NCBI RefSeq assembly: GCF_014904695.1
Contig: NZ_JACXXN010000015.1
Span: 62,001-126,000, forward strand
Source of the DNA: Nostoc sp. MG11
GTDB lineage: Bacteria; Cyanobacteriota; Cyanobacteriia; Cyanobacteriales; Nostocaceae
DNA: 64,000 nucleotides
Direction: 5' to 3'
The translations under genes and the position numbers were made by a program. Every line of letters begins with the position of its first letter. Position 1 is the stretch's first letter. The notes beneath the pieces are model-generated. The model was not told the origin of the DNA. It saw nothing but the letters and a program-made list of their open reading frames with translations, and ran no database searches. Shown here piece by piece: positions 44,383 to 54,242 of the stretch.

Positions 44383-47091
44383 GTGTCAAATCGCGATCGC
44401 CAATTGAACAAGCGCCGATTTCTCGGATTTCTCTTCTTGTGCAGCTTGATATTTTTTACCTGGTTGAACCATGCACCTTTGATGGCAAATATCGTAACAT
44501 CACAAAATACTGATATTAGCCAACAAGTGGAACAAGGTGTTAAAAGTTATGAAGCAGGAGATATCTGGGGTGCTATAGAGACTTGGCAGAAAGCTTTAGA
44601 TGCTTATAAAAAAGCTAACAATGCCAAGAATGCAGCAGTTGTCAGTGAAAATCTTGCTAGAGCATATCAGCAATTGGGTGATACAAAAGAGGCGATCGCA
44701 TTCTTTAATGAAGCCATAACCTACTATAGTGAGGCAAAGGATTTGCGTCAGGTAGGACGAATGCTGACGGATCTAGCGCAGACATACAACAACCAAGGAC
44801 AAGCCAGAAAAGCAATTTCCTTATTGTGCAGTAATAAATTTGATATTAAGTCAGATACAAAACAACCCTGTGAAAGCAATAGTGCATTACAAATTGCTTT
44901 GACAAATAAAGATAGTCGTACAGAAGTTGCAGCATTAGGTATTTTGGGTGAAGCACTGCGTTTAGTGGGTAATTATGATTTAGCAATTCAATATTTAGAA
45001 GATGCAGCAAAAGTTAAAGATTCAGGATACGCAATTCTCATTAATAACAGTTTAGGAAATGTCCATGTAAATCTAGGACAACTTTGGTATATTCGGGCAA
45101 AGTCCGCAGAACAAACTAATGGTAACAAAGCAGAAGAATTTCAACAAAATGCTATAGTAAATTTTACTCAAGCAATCAAATATTTTAAGATTAGTCTGGA
45201 ATTGGCACGCAAACAAAATAATTCTCTTAGTCAACTGCAAGCTTTACTCAACACAATTCAAGTTAGTTATAAAAGCCATGATTTAAATATTATACCCAAT
45301 GCAGCAATAAATAGTAAAATTCAAGAAGCTATAAGTTTAATCGATCGAGTTCCCGATTCTTCCACAAAAGCCTACGGAGCAATTGATTTAGCTATGTTAC
45401 CAAGTGATTTCAAAATTACTTCTCCCATCACCCAATGCTCGAAAACAGGTGAATTAGGTAAACTATCAAATACAGAAGCTATTGATATTTTAAATAAAGC
45501 AATTATTGTCAGTAAAAAAATTCAAAATTCTCGTGTTGAATCATATACTTACGGTGCATTAGGACATTTCTGGGAATGTCGAGGTGATGAATTACAAGCA
45601 CTCAAGTATACTCAGCAAGCACTGATAGCAGCAGACCAAAAATTAGCAGCAAAAGATGGCTTGTATTTGTGGGAATGGCAAGCAGGAAGAATATTGAAAA
45701 AACAGAATCAAGAAAAAGAATCACTAGAAGCATACCAAAGAGCATTTAAAATTTTAGAAACAATTCGCAGTGACATTGTTACAAGTACACGCGATGTTCA
45801 ATTTGACTTTCGTGATGTTGTTCAACCTTTGTACCGCGAACTAGCAGAATTTCAGCTTCAGCAAATATTGCAAGCATCGGTAAAGTCAGATAGCTCAAAA
45901 TCTGGCGTATCGGATGCTTTAGAAACAATTGATTCTCTAAAGTTGGCAGAATTACAAAACTATTTTGGTGGTGATTGTATTGTTAATGTACTCAATCCGA
46001 AGAGAGTAGATGAAATAGTAGATAATAACACCGCAGTTTTGAGTTCAATTATTTTTGATGATAAGATAGCACTGTTGCTCACCTTACCGCCAAAGGTAAA
46101 TCAATCAGGAGAAACGCTGATTTATTGGGTGCAAGCAGATAATAAAATCCTCCAAAAATCAGAATTACAAAAGCAGATTAAAGCATTTCAAAAGTCGCTA
46201 ATCTTGGGTCAAGGTCGTCCTGATGGCTATGATCGCACTTTAGCAATTCAACTCTACGATTTAATAATTCGTCCTTTTGTAAAAGATTTAAAAGCAGCAA
46301 AAATCAAAACATTAGTCTTTGTTCAAGATGGCTTTCTCCGTAGCATTCCAATGGCTGCACTTTACGATGCTAAAACACAAGAATATTTAATACAACAATA
46401 CGCAGTTGGAACGACTCCTAGTATCCGCTTGACTGCACCAAAATCGAGCGATCGCCACCTAGAAAAAGCTCTAATCTTGGGTTTAACGAAAGCAGCAATT
46501 ATAGATAAGCAAGAGTTTGGAGCATTAGATTATGCTGATAAAGAAATCGAAGCTGTTAAACAAGTTTTTCCCAATAGCAGATTTTTTATTGATACAAAAT
46601 TTGCTTCAGAAACTTTGAGAACAGAACTAGGTAACAAAAACATTTTCCCTATTGTTCATATAGTCAGTCACGCGCAATTTGGCACAATTCCTGAAGATAC
46701 ATTTATTGTCACTGGAAATAACAGCAAACTTACAATTAACGAACTCGAAGCTGCTTTAAGTAACGTTCGTGGTCAAGAAAATGCATTAGAGTTGTTAGTA
46801 CTCACAGCCTGTCAAACAGCACTTGGAGACGATCGCGCTACATTGGGTTTAGCTGGAGTTGCATTACAAGTTGGTGTTAAAAGTGCAGTAGCTTCATTAT
46901 GGTCAGTCCAAGATAAATCAACAGCGCTTTTAGTCGAGGAATTTTATCGTAATTTGAAAAAGCCAGGGATGACGAAAGTTGAAGCTTTACGTCAAGCACA
47001 AATTAAGATGATAAAGTTAACTGGAGAGCAATCGGAGTTTGCAAGTCCGGCTTTTTGGTCGCCGTTTATTTTGATTGGTAATTGGGTTTAA
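44383..47091 (+). CDS. TPR repeat-CHAT domain caspase-like protease
   Basis: A 902-residue protein. An N-terminal hydrophobic helix (FLGFLFLCSLIFFTWLNHAP) is a signal anchor or signal peptide. Residues about 45-480 are TPR-like (AAVVSENLARAYQQLGDTKE, YTYGALGHFWECRGDELQAL). The C-terminal 300 residues form a CHAT peptidase with the catalytic His in IVHIVSHAQFG and Cys in LLVLTACQTALGD, followed by SAVASLWSVQDKSTALLVEE and ASPAFWSPFILIGNW. Start is GTG 44383 with AGGAG upstream. It faces the response regulator/CHASE2 kinase/DUF928 operon, a grouping often seen in filamentous cyanobacteria. Acts probably in the periplasm or at the membrane; substrate unknown. Confidence 0.87.
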   Translation: MSNRDRQLNKRRFLGFLFLCSLIFFTWLNHAPLMANIVTSQNTDISQQVEQGVKSYEAGDIWGAIETWQKALDAYKKANNAKNAAVVSENLARAYQQLGDTKEAIAFFNEAITYYSEAKDLRQVGRMLTDLAQTYNNQGQARKAISLLCSNKFDIKSDTKQPCESNSALQIALTNKDSRTEVAALGILGEALRLVGNYDLAIQYLEDAAKVKDSGYAILINNSLGNVHVNLGQLWYIRAKSAEQTNGNKAEEFQQNAIVNFTQAIKYFKISLELARKQNNSLSQLQALLNTIQVSYKSHDLNIIPNAAINSKIQEAISLIDRVPDSSTKAYGAIDLAMLPSDFKITSPITQCSKTGELGKLSNTEAIDILNKAIIVSKKIQNSRVESYTYGALGHFWECRGDELQALKYTQQALIAADQKLAAKDGLYLWEWQAGRILKKQNQEKESLEAYQRAFKILETIRSDIVTSTRDVQFDFRDVVQPLYRELAEFQLQQILQASVKSDSSKSGVSDALETIDSLKLAELQNYFGGDCIVNVLNPKRVDEIVDNNTAVLSSIIFDDKIALLLTLPPKVNQSGETLIYWVQADNKILQKSELQKQIKAFQKSLILGQGRPDGYDRTLAIQLYDLIIRPFVKDLKAAKIKTLVFVQDGFLRSIPMAALYDAKTQEYLIQQYAVGTTPSIRLTAPKSSDRHLEKALILGLTKAAIIDKQEFGALDYADKEIEAVKQVFPNSRFFIDTKFASETLRTELGNKNIFPIVHIVSHAQFGTIPEDTFIVTGNNSKLTINELEAALSNVRGQENALELLVLTACQTALGDDRATLGLAGVALQVGVKSAVASLWSVQDKSTALLVEEFYRNLKKPGMTKVEALRQAQIKMIKLTGEQSEFASPAFWSPFILIGNWV

Positions 47092-47094
47092 TTA

Positions 47095-47127
47095 TGTAGA
47101 GACGTTGCAATGCAACGTCTCTCTACA
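47095..47127. terminator. dispersed palindrome between convergent genes
   Basis: TGTAGAGACGTTGCA and TGCAACGTCTCTCTACA make a long inverted repeat between the CHAT stop (47091) and DUF928 stop (47144). The same sequence type occurs at 54243-54273, so it is a dispersed repeat that may serve as a terminator. Confidence 0.6.
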
Positions 47128-47143
47128 AATAATGTGATTGCTA

Positions 47144-47905
47144 TCAATTCTTTTGATGATAAATCAATTGCAAATTCTTGATACGACTATTAATTTTTTC
47201 GCTATCATTGGGTTTATTTCCTGTATTTTCATGCTCAATTAGTTCCTGAATTAAATTAGAACCTAATTCTCCTAATTTGCCTTGACTGGAATATTTAAGT
47301 GCTTCCGCAAACGCATCATACCAAAGTCCCTGCTCTGCCAGATGGGTAACTTTTTTAGTTGAATTATTAGCAGGTTTAATGCTTTCTTTGAGTGCTAAAG
47401 GTATGTTCATAACTTCAAACTCTGCACGTTCATAAGCTAAACCATTGGGACAAAGCATCGAAATTTGCCAGAAATACGCTTTTCCCATCGTAAGTTCCGG
47501 TTGCGTGGAAGGAACTACAAATTTATTCACTCCTGGTGATGAATTTAATTCTTCCATTTTCACTACTACCTGCGGATTTTGATTTGGTTTCACCTCAAAC
47601 AACATGAAATCAACGGTACGTGCTGTTGACATAAACCATGCAAATGTAGGACGCTTGGATGCAGTTTCACCCACATAAGTCTGCGGTGCTAGTAAAGTCA
47701 GAGGAATTCCGACATCACCAGGACATCCTCGTGAACCACCACCAAGGGAGTATTCTTTAGGAGGTTTGCGAGTGCGAGGTTTAAATTTGGCGATCGCTTC
47801 TGGTATAACAAACAGAAACAAGCTCAAAGTAAAAATACTTACCAGTCTGCGTTGGTTAGTTTTTGCAGACAACGATTGAAACAACGAAAAATTACGAAGT
47901 TTCAT
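47144..47905 (-). CDS. DUF928 family secreted protein
   Basis: A 253-residue protein with a basic start and hydrophobic signal segment (LVSIFTLSLFLFVIPEAIA). The DUF928 core is seen in GGGSRGCPGDVGIPLTLLAP, RPTFAWFMSTARTVDFMLF and AYFWQISMLCPNGLAYERAE. The tail is helical and variable. Last gene of the response regulator-kinase-DUF928 operon, 46 bases after the kinase gene. DUF928 proteins regularly lie beside CHAT and CHASE2 genes in cyanobacteria; no function is known. Intact. Confidence 0.8.
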   Translation of the reverse strand: MKLRNFSLFQSLSAKTNQRRLVSIFTLSLFLFVIPEAIAKFKPRTRKPPKEYSLGGGSRGCPGDVGIPLTLLAPQTYVGETASKRPTFAWFMSTARTVDFMLFEVKPNQNPQVVVKMEELNSSPGVNKFVVPSTQPELTMGKAYFWQISMLCPNGLAYERAEFEVMNIPLALKESIKPANNSTKKVTHLAEQGLWYDAFAEALKYSSQGKLGELGSNLIQELIEHENTGNKPNDSEKINSRIKNLQLIYHQKN

Positions 47906-47951
47906 AGGTATTTCTTAGTTTTTTGTTTACTAATATTGGTTAATTATCGAG

Positions 47952-49913
47952 CTAAGGAACATGAAAACTTTTTAAAAGCCGAGATTTAAAATCAGGTTTT
48001 TGAAAATTTATTTGCTGGAAGTTTGTATTTAATTTCCAGATCAATTCACACACTGTACCTCGTGGTTTCACAGTCTCGCGTTTAAACCTGCCATTCAATT
48101 TTCTGGCAAGGTTTTGAGACTGTTTTGTACCCTTGTTTTCGCTGAGTGCAGTTAACCCAGAGCCATCATCTTTGATACAAAGCGAGTATTCACCGTCTAC
48201 GCAAGTCCCAGATGCTTCTATACATTTTACTCCTCGTGCATGTTTACCCACATTACACAAACTTTCTTCTAAAAATAAGCATAGTTCCCTCTTGAGTTCC
48301 ATACTTAAGTATTTATCATTAATTGGCTCAAATGTGCGTGTTTTTATTTTAAGAGTTTTTAAATATTCTAGATCGTTGCGTTCGAGAGTGCTGGAATATA
48401 CTTCGTAAAATAAATCGTGTATCTGACGATTTAAATCTATTTTTAATCCACTTCCTAGCCTTAAACTGTCATGATTTGTCAGTGCTTCTACCCTTAAATA
48501 CTCGCCAATTTCACGAATCTCAGAATTGAGCTTTTCAAACTGGTAAATTAATTGTTCGTTGGGTAAATTCTGCTTTCTTAATTGTTGTAATCCGTTGGCA
48601 AGGGTTTGCAATGGCCCATTGTGAATCAGATTAAATGTATATTCAATTGTGCGCTTTTGTTGGTCATTTTTTTCACGCAACAGTTTATCATGCTGAAAAA
48701 ATGCGAATGCACTTAATCCCACGCCATTCATTGCCAAAATTAGCAAGTTAGGAACTACGGGAACCCAAACTCCCCACAATAGCAAACTGATATAACCACT
48801 ACCAGCAACGCCTAAACCCACTACTGTCACACCCAACAGATTTTTTGTAATAGATTGGGTAAAGCGTCCAATTGCGATCGGAATAATTCCCAAAATTATT
48901 ATCCATATATATTCCCAAAGTTCTGACCAAGACTTCAACATCGGGCGATTGTTTAAAACAGCATTAACAATTTGGCTAGTTGCGTGTGCGTGGTACTCAA
49001 CTCCATATATTTGACCAGTTATTTTCCTTCCAGGAATTGCTAATGTATACAAATTATCTCCGACACTGGGAGATAAATTACCAACAATAATAATCTTGTC
49101 ACGTAACCAATTAGGGTCAATCTTACCTTCTTGAGTCTGACCTGTTTTAATATCATTAAGTGAGAAGACGCGAAATGGCTGATTTCTGTGCCGAAAATTG
49201 ATTAATATTTGTAGCTCACCTGTAATTTCTTTATCAACATATCCACCAAAGTTTGGTATTACACGGGGTAATTCAGTATTACCAAACCTTATTGTATCTT
49301 GGTCTTTTTCACCATCCTCATCATTAATTCCTTTTGATGTTAGATAAAATTGAGCAAGTTTAAATCCTAGAGAAAAACGGTCTTCTTGAAAATTGTTGGA
49401 ATTTGGCGTCCATAAAATGTAGCGTCTATTTTTCCCATCATTATCGCTGTGGATATCTACTATTCCAGTCCTTTCTTGAGTCATAAAATTAGGTGCTGGA
49501 ATTTTAGGTTTCTGATTTTTTTCAATACCAAATATATTGGGATTATCTTGAAAAGTTTTCACGAGTTGATTATGACCTGGTTCAACAGGAACATTTTTGA
49601 AAAGGTCGAGTCCGATCGCACGAGGTTTGTAAGTTTCTAGCTTGTTTAGTAAATCTGCAATTTTACCATCGGGTATAGGATATCCTCCGGCTTTAGCAAT
49701 ATCATATTCATCGATACCAACAATTACTACATGTTCATCAACAGGTTCGGGCGGACGTAGACGTAAAAATGTATCTAATAACATCCATTCTAGAACTTGT
49801 AGCGAACCAGATACACGAGCGAGGATAACCAGTATCAACACGATAATTCCTGGTAGTGCTGCATAGCGCCATATCTTTAATTCTGTAGTAACTTTATCCC
49901 ACTCTCTACGCAT
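47952..49913 (-). CDS. CHASE2 sensor histidine kinase
   Basis: A 653-residue membrane kinase. First helix near residues 17-35 (ALPGIIVLILVILARV), extracytoplasmic CHASE2 domain (FLRLRPPEPVDEHVVIVGID, RAIGLDLFKNVPVEPGH, GKIDPNWLRDKIIIVGNL), then three helices about 335-410 (WIIILGIIPIAIGRF, LLLWGVWVPVVPNLLILA). The dimerisation segment has FNLIHNGPLQTLANGL with the likely phospho-His, and the ATP part has LFLEESLCNVGKHARG (N box) and CIKDDGSGL (G1). Downstream of its response regulator by 13 bases. Signal unknown. Confidence 0.86.
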   Translation of the reverse strand: MRREWDKVTTELKIWRYAALPGIIVLILVILARVSGSLQVLEWMLLDTFLRLRPPEPVDEHVVIVGIDEYDIAKAGGYPIPDGKIADLLNKLETYKPRAIGLDLFKNVPVEPGHNQLVKTFQDNPNIFGIEKNQKPKIPAPNFMTQERTGIVDIHSDNDGKNRRYILWTPNSNNFQEDRFSLGFKLAQFYLTSKGINDEDGEKDQDTIRFGNTELPRVIPNFGGYVDKEITGELQILINFRHRNQPFRVFSLNDIKTGQTQEGKIDPNWLRDKIIIVGNLSPSVGDNLYTLAIPGRKITGQIYGVEYHAHATSQIVNAVLNNRPMLKSWSELWEYIWIIILGIIPIAIGRFTQSITKNLLGVTVVGLGVAGSGYISLLLWGVWVPVVPNLLILAMNGVGLSAFAFFQHDKLLREKNDQQKRTIEYTFNLIHNGPLQTLANGLQQLRKQNLPNEQLIYQFEKLNSEIREIGEYLRVEALTNHDSLRLGSGLKIDLNRQIHDLFYEVYSSTLERNDLEYLKTLKIKTRTFEPINDKYLSMELKRELCLFLEESLCNVGKHARGVKCIEASGTCVDGEYSLCIKDDGSGLTALSENKGTKQSQNLARKLNGRFKRETVKPRGTVCELIWKLNTNFQQINFQKPDFKSRLLKSFHVP

Positions 49914-49926
49914 TTACTCCCATCTC

Positions 49927-50682
49927 CTAATCAATTAATCCTGCTTCACGCGCTCGGATTTCTGTTTGAATTCTCAAACTTTTTCCACCTTCCTTACAGT
50001 CTTCCGGGTACACACCAAGTACATCCTGGATTTTCGTCCAGTAATTGCGAATAGCACGTTCCGATTTATACATTCGGTCGGCAATCGGTTTATCCATCAA
50101 TCCTTCGTCAAATGCCAGACGCAAAACTTGCAGCCATTCTGGTTTCAGTTCAATTGCTGTTTTAATATCTTTAGTATGAGTTCCACCTTGGAGTGCTAAA
50201 CTCGTGCGGATTAACATTTCTAATTCAGGCAAATTTTTATCTGCGATCGCAAATCCCCCCTGATGGTTGTCGATTTCATGTTTGATCCGCACCAAAGCTT
50301 TGACATAACTGCTTTGTACCAAAAAATTTTGCTCTGGATATTGTTTGAGTAGCTGCTTGATCAGTTCAATTCCAGTATCAGTAGTCGCAGTAATTCCCTC
50401 ACTCGCAGGAATCGATAAATCCACCACAATCAAATTCAAAGCTGCTTTTGACTGCTCCATATCTTCCTGTATTGCTTGCAGTTGAGCTATTTTTTCTAAA
50501 GCATCTCGTGCTGTTTTTACCTGAAGAAATTCCGTGTCTGGATATTTTCGCTTCAGTACATCAAGGGTTCCAGTTAAAACCATTTGGTGGTCATCAACAA
50601 CCAATATTTTTTGGGGTTTGAAGTTTTGAGACTCTAATTGTATTTGGTTCTTTGCTAACTTATTTAGACCAACTTCAACCAT
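49927..50682 (-). CDS. NarL/FixJ-like response regulator
   Basis: A 251-residue regulator, first gene of the operon. Receiver: ILVVDDHQMVLTGTLDVLKR with the acidic pocket, NLIVVDLSIPASEG with the phospho-acceptor Asp, and LVQSSYVKALVRI. The C-terminal part LMDKPIADRMYKSERAIRNY, WTKIQDVLGV is an HTH in place of a typical LuxR domain, with unusual sequence. It probably answers to the CHASE2 kinase directly downstream. Target genes may be this operon and the facing CHAT gene; inferred. Confidence 0.82.
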   Translation of the reverse strand: MVEVGLNKLAKNQIQLESQNFKPQKILVVDDHQMVLTGTLDVLKRKYPDTEFLQVKTARDALEKIAQLQAIQEDMEQSKAALNLIVVDLSIPASEGITATTDTGIELIKQLLKQYPEQNFLVQSSYVKALVRIKHEIDNHQGGFAIADKNLPELEMLIRTSLALQGGTHTKDIKTAIELKPEWLQVLRLAFDEGLMDKPIADRMYKSERAIRNYWTKIQDVLGVYPEDCKEGGKSLRIQTEIRAREAGLID

Positions 50683-50934
50683 AATTTTGATGCTCCTACG
50701 TTATCAATTGCGGGTTAACTACTGACCATGAGGTAAATACAGCCTGTGTTAAATAAAGATATTTGTGCAAATCTTGTAACTAAATAATTTCACTTTTAGA
50801 TGAGCGTGCAGCAAATAATACAAGAAATTTTATGTTTCTGATTCTTGCCCAATCTTACCCTGGCGAACGCTGGTTTGTTAAGGTAGCTATTCGTATTTAC
50901 TTCAATAGCTTATCGGAGAAAAACTCAACAGCGT

Positions 50935-51150
50935 ATGCAGAAAAGTGCATTTTTTACTAGAGATTTATTGAGATTGTTTTTCAAACTATTTAATACCTTA
51001 GATCGTGATCAAGACGGCAAAGTCTCCATTAATGAGCTTTTTTTAAGTCCTGGCTTAAGTGCAATCATCTCATCAGAAACAAATACCAGTAGCCCCCAGG
51101 AGTTACTAGTACGGTATGATTCAACCAAAAGTTCTCTCAACTTTTCCTAG
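50935..51150 (+). CDS. small EF-hand protein
   Basis: A 71-residue protein, MQKSAFFTRDLLRLFFKLFN, with one canonical EF-hand loop DRDQDGKVSINE (positions about 25-36). The acidic residues at loop positions 1, 3, 5 and 12 are present, so Ca2+ binding is likely. The tail after residue 45 looks unrelated. May be a fragment of a longer EF-hand protein, since the following bases are remnants. Confidence 0.5.
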   Translation: MQKSAFFTRDLLRLFFKLFNTLDRDQDGKVSINELFLSPGLSAIISSETNTSSPQELLVRYDSTKSSLNFS

Positions 51151-51269
51151 TTTGGGCAACACAACAAAACCTTTCTGTTCCTGATGGCGCATTGGTACGA
51201 CATGATGCAGGTGGTGCTGTCGATCAAAGCAGGAAAGGTTATGCCTTCGACTTTGTTGCGTAAGTTAAG
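51150..51269 (+). pseudogene. coding remnant of unknown family
   Basis: A frame reads LVWATQQNLSVPDGALVRHD and AGGAVDQSRKGYAFDFVA before a stop. It looks like protein-coding sequence, but no start and no family are recognised. Confidence 0.25.
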
Positions 51270-51273
51270 CAGT

Positions 51274-51315
51274 TATACCATCTCACGAAAAATCTGATAC
51301 AAATAAAGCATCCAG
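51274..51315. repeat. element end shared with 18636-18680
   Basis: TCACGAAAAATCTGATACAA... followed by ATAAAGCATCCAGAATAAA matches, with a few changes, the sequence at about 18640. Suggests the end of a mobile element; it separates two gene fragments. Confidence 0.5.
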
Positions 51316-51321
51316 AATAAA

Positions 51322-51552
51322 CTGGGTTTACAAGCAGATGCTCCCAATGGGCAGCTTTATGTTGATCCACATTTACCACAATGGTTGCCTAATATTACCC
51401 TGCGTCAGGTTGAAATTAAAAATGCACTTGTCGATTTGCAGTTTTGGCGTGAAGGCGATATTACTCGTTGGGATGCTTCTGTTATTAGTGGTGAGGTAAA
51501 TGTTAAACAGCAAGCTTGGCAACCTTGGCATAATTCTACTAACTTTTCTTAA
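51322..51552 (+). pseudogene. C-terminal fragment of a glycogen-debranching/amylo-1,6-glucosidase-like protein
   Basis: LGLQADAPNGQLYVDPHLPQ, WLPNITLRQVEIKNALVDLQ, FWREGDITRWDASVISG, to TAA 51550-51552. NITLR...ALVDLxFWREG is typical of the C-terminal end of cyanobacterial amylo-alpha-1,6-glucosidase-type proteins. It begins directly at the element end, so the rest was lost there. Confidence 0.55.
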
Positions 51553-52004
51553 CTAAGTGTGTAAATAAATTAAAGTTTGTAGTCGGGACTTTAGTCCTGA
51601 TAATCTTTGTTTTGGGAGCATCTCACTTTTTGCTGCTCTGATTAACGATGACAATACAAACATTAATCAAAAATCTTTTGGCAGGGATAGTTATTTTTCA
51701 TAAGCGTAGTCTGTTTCATCAGAATAACAAGCTAAATAATTTACATCAATCACTCTGTAGAAATTGCCGTTTTTTTTTCTAACGACAATTATCTTCAGTG
51801 TGCAGTAAATACTTCCACTGTTTCTACAAAAGCATCAATTAATTGTTGTGATTATAGTCCTTTAAGAAATAGAAATTTTTTTGGGTTTCCAAAAGTTTTG
51901 ATAATAAACCTAATTAATTAGTGCAAGAAAGTAAATTGCTATAGTACTTTTCGGTCAAATCAAGAGGTTCGTGATGTGGATTTTCAAATGAAAAAACTCT
52001 AAAA
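51553..52004. other. 452-base gap without recognised gene
   Basis: AT-rich, with poly-T and poly-A tracts. No gene, hairpin or repeat I can support. Confidence 0.4.
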
Positions 52005-52640
52005 CTACTCTAAATTATATTTTTCATCTTGAGATTTTGCAACTTGATTATTAGCACCACTTGAGTTTTTTGTCTGCAACTGACTTTTTAACAAAGCGAT
52101 CATACTTTCGGAAAGTTGAAATAAGGAATTTTCTAGTTTAGGTGAAAGTTCCAATGGTAAGCTTCCAGAACGCAAATTTAGAGAGCGTTGGGGAAAGGGA
52201 ATATAAATATTCTCTTGTCGCAGGATTTTATCAATATGAAAATATAAATCGCTCTTAATTTGAAACTGCTTCCGGGGTTTGGAAATCCAAACTAATGACT
52301 GAAAATTTAAAAAATCCTCACCATACCCTTGAAACCAAACAAGAGGTATTGGTTTTTTTAATACATCATGATTTTCACGTGCTACTTTTAATAATGCAGA
52401 ACGTATAATATTGATATTTACATCATAAGCCACACGCACAGGTAATACTAGACGAGATGCTAAACTCTGATGGTTCCAATTCACTACTTCTGTATTTAAT
52501 AAACGCGAATTAGGCACAATTACTACTATGTCATCTAAAGTACGGATATAAGTACTGCGAGCATTTAATCACTCTACTGTTCCCATAAACTCGCCAATTT
52601 CTACAAAGTCCCCAACTGCAATAGCACATTGCAAAACCAT
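52005..52640 (-). pseudogene. MscS-type mechanosensitive channel, C-terminal part
   Basis: Reads AVGDFVEIGEFMGTVE, TGA, LNARSTYIRTLDDIVVIVPN, then SRLLNTEVVNWNHQ and the MscS cytoplasmic domain (VRVAYDVNINIIRSALLKVA). The stop is probably CGA to TGA of a conserved R (TVER). The membrane helices are missing upstream of about 52640. Product from a later start would be soluble and not a channel. Confidence 0.7.
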
Positions 52641-52841
52641 TATCTAGTTAGCGATCGCAGTCAAAATAAGGGAATCAGCACAGGGATGTGAAAAATCAAA
52701 AATTACTCCCACTCCCTATTTTTTGACTCCTGATGAATAACAGTCATTTTTTAATCACATTTACTTTTAATACTATATCTATATATAGATGCAATTTGTG
52801 ATCAGACAGGTGATTATAGCTTCAAAAAGAGAGGAATAATT

Positions 52842-53195
52842 ATGATAGGTCTAATTCTTACCTGGTTAGTTACTGCTGTTAGCTTCTTAATTATTTCTAG
52901 ACTGCCATTTTTAGGAATTGAAATAGACAGTTTTGCTAAAGCAGCAATTTCCGCTATAGTTTTTGGTATCTTGAATGCTATTCTTTTACCAATTCTCACC
53001 TTGTTTACCTTACCATTTATTATTATTACATTAGGGTTATTTTTCTTTGTTTTGAATGCCATAATCTTTGGTTTAGCAGCAGCTTTAGTACCTGGTTTTA
53101 GATTGCGTTATGGCTTTTGGAGTGCTTTGCTGGGTTCAATTTGCCTGACAATCATCAACTCAATCCTTTTAAGGATTGTGGCACAAATTGCCTAA
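52842..53195 (+). CDS. phage-holin-family-IV-like membrane protein (PF04020 type)
   Basis: A 117-residue protein of four hydrophobic helices: LILTWLVTAVSFLIISRLPF, FAKAAISAIVFGILNAILLP, LPFIIITLGLFFFVLNAIIF, FWSALLGSICLTIINSILL. A GAGAGGAAT ribosome binding site precedes ATG 52842. This family is common in bacterial chromosomes and, despite its name, is not tied to prophages; no phage genes are near. Function unknown, inner membrane. Confidence 0.78.
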   Translation: MIGLILTWLVTAVSFLIISRLPFLGIEIDSFAKAAISAIVFGILNAILLPILTLFTLPFIIITLGLFFFVLNAIIFGLAAALVPGFRLRYGFWSALLGSICLTIINSILLRIVAQIA

Positions 53196-53240
53196 AGAAA
53201 ATGTAATATAAAAAAACACTCTTTTCAGTAGGAATAGTTG

Positions 53241-54050
53241 ATGAAATCATTTTTCTGGCAACCTGTTGTTTGGTTTTTCACAGTAATTTTACTAGTATCT
53301 ACTCTATTTGCTTGTCAACCTCAACAGGTAACAGAGTCGCCTTCAACCACTCCAGCAACTCCTGTACAAACTACTGCACCTGTAACAAACACACGTTCCG
53401 TAGCTGTTCTTAATAGGCAACTCAGTGCAAATCCTGCTCAGTTACCGCCATTGCCTTATGCTTATAACGCATTAGAGAAAGCCATTGATGCAGAAACTAT
53501 GAAACTGCATCATGATAAACATCATGCAGCTTATGTCAATAACCTCAACAATGCCTTAAAAAAATATCCGCAACTACAAAATAGCAGCGTGGAATCTTTG
53601 CTGCGCGATTTGAATAGCGTTCCTGAAGATATTCGGACAACGGTACGTAACAATGGTGGCGGTCATCTTAATCATACGATTTTTTGGCAAATTATGAGTC
53701 CTCAAGGTGGTGGACAACCAACAGGAGACATTGCCCAAGAAATTAACCAAAGCTTTGGCAGTTTTGATGCATTTAAAAAACAGTTTAATCAAGCGGGAGG
53801 CGATCGCTTTGGTAGTGGTTGGGTTTGGTTAGTGCGTAATCCTCAAGGTCAGTTGCAAATCACCAGTACACCAAATCAAGATAGCCCAATTACAGAAGGC
53901 TTGTTTCCAATTATGGGTAATGATGTATGGGAACACGCTTATTACCTGAGATATCAAAATCGCCGTGCTGACTATTTAAATAACTGGTGGAATGTAGTCA
54001 ACTGGCCGGAAATCAATAGACGCGCCGAAGCTTCACGTCAAAATACTTAG
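53241..54050 (+). CDS. sodA: Mn/Fe superoxide dismutase, lipoprotein form
   Basis: A 269-residue protein. The N-terminus is a lipoprotein signal ([17 protein letters not shown], lipobox LFAC), followed by a Thr/Pro linker, then the [39 protein letters not shown] (first His ligand), [16 protein letters not shown] (second His), and [17 protein letters not shown] (Asp and His ligands). All four metal ligands are present. The enzyme removes superoxide; the leader places it on a membrane facing the periplasm or thylakoid lumen, as reported for filamentous cyanobacterial SodA. Mn is more likely than Fe by family (GG...HLNH), but not decided here. A terminator hairpin follows at 54101. Confidence 0.88.
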   Translation: MKSFFWQPVVWFFTVILLVSTLFACQPQQVTESPSTTPATPVQTTAPVTNTRSVAVLNRQLSANPAQLPPLPYAYNALEKAIDAETMKLHHDKHHAAYVNNLNNALKKYPQLQNSSVESLLRDLNSVPEDIRTTVRNNGGGHLNHTIFWQIMSPQGGGQPTGDIAQEINQSFGSFDAFKKQFNQAGGDRFGSGWVWLVRNPQGQLQITSTPNQDSPITEGLFPIMGNDVWEHAYYLRYQNRRADYLNNWWNVVNWPEINRRAEASRQNT

Positions 54051-54100
54051 AAGAAGTTAGACAAGATTTAATTCTGGCGTTATTTAATAGTATGGGAAAA

Positions 54101-54151
54101 GGTGAAAGGGTAAAGGTTAAAGGAATTGTACTTTTTCTTTACCCTTTCACC
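54101..54151. terminator. 15-bp stem terminator behind sodA
   Basis: GGTGAAAGGGTAAAG and CTTTACCCTTTCACC are perfect inverted arms, with the loop containing a T run; about 50 bases after the sodA stop. Confidence 0.6.
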
Positions 54152-54242
54152 TTTAATCCTTGCCGACAAGAGTCCTAGAGCATCGATTCAGTAATCGCAA
54201 AAACCCGATTTCTTTTCGGTAAAATGACCAATTCTCGTTGAC

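Noticed and set aside
52842-53195. prophage sign from the holin-like gene
   Set aside because: No endolysin, integrase or structural genes are nearby, and this family is common in non-phage contexts.
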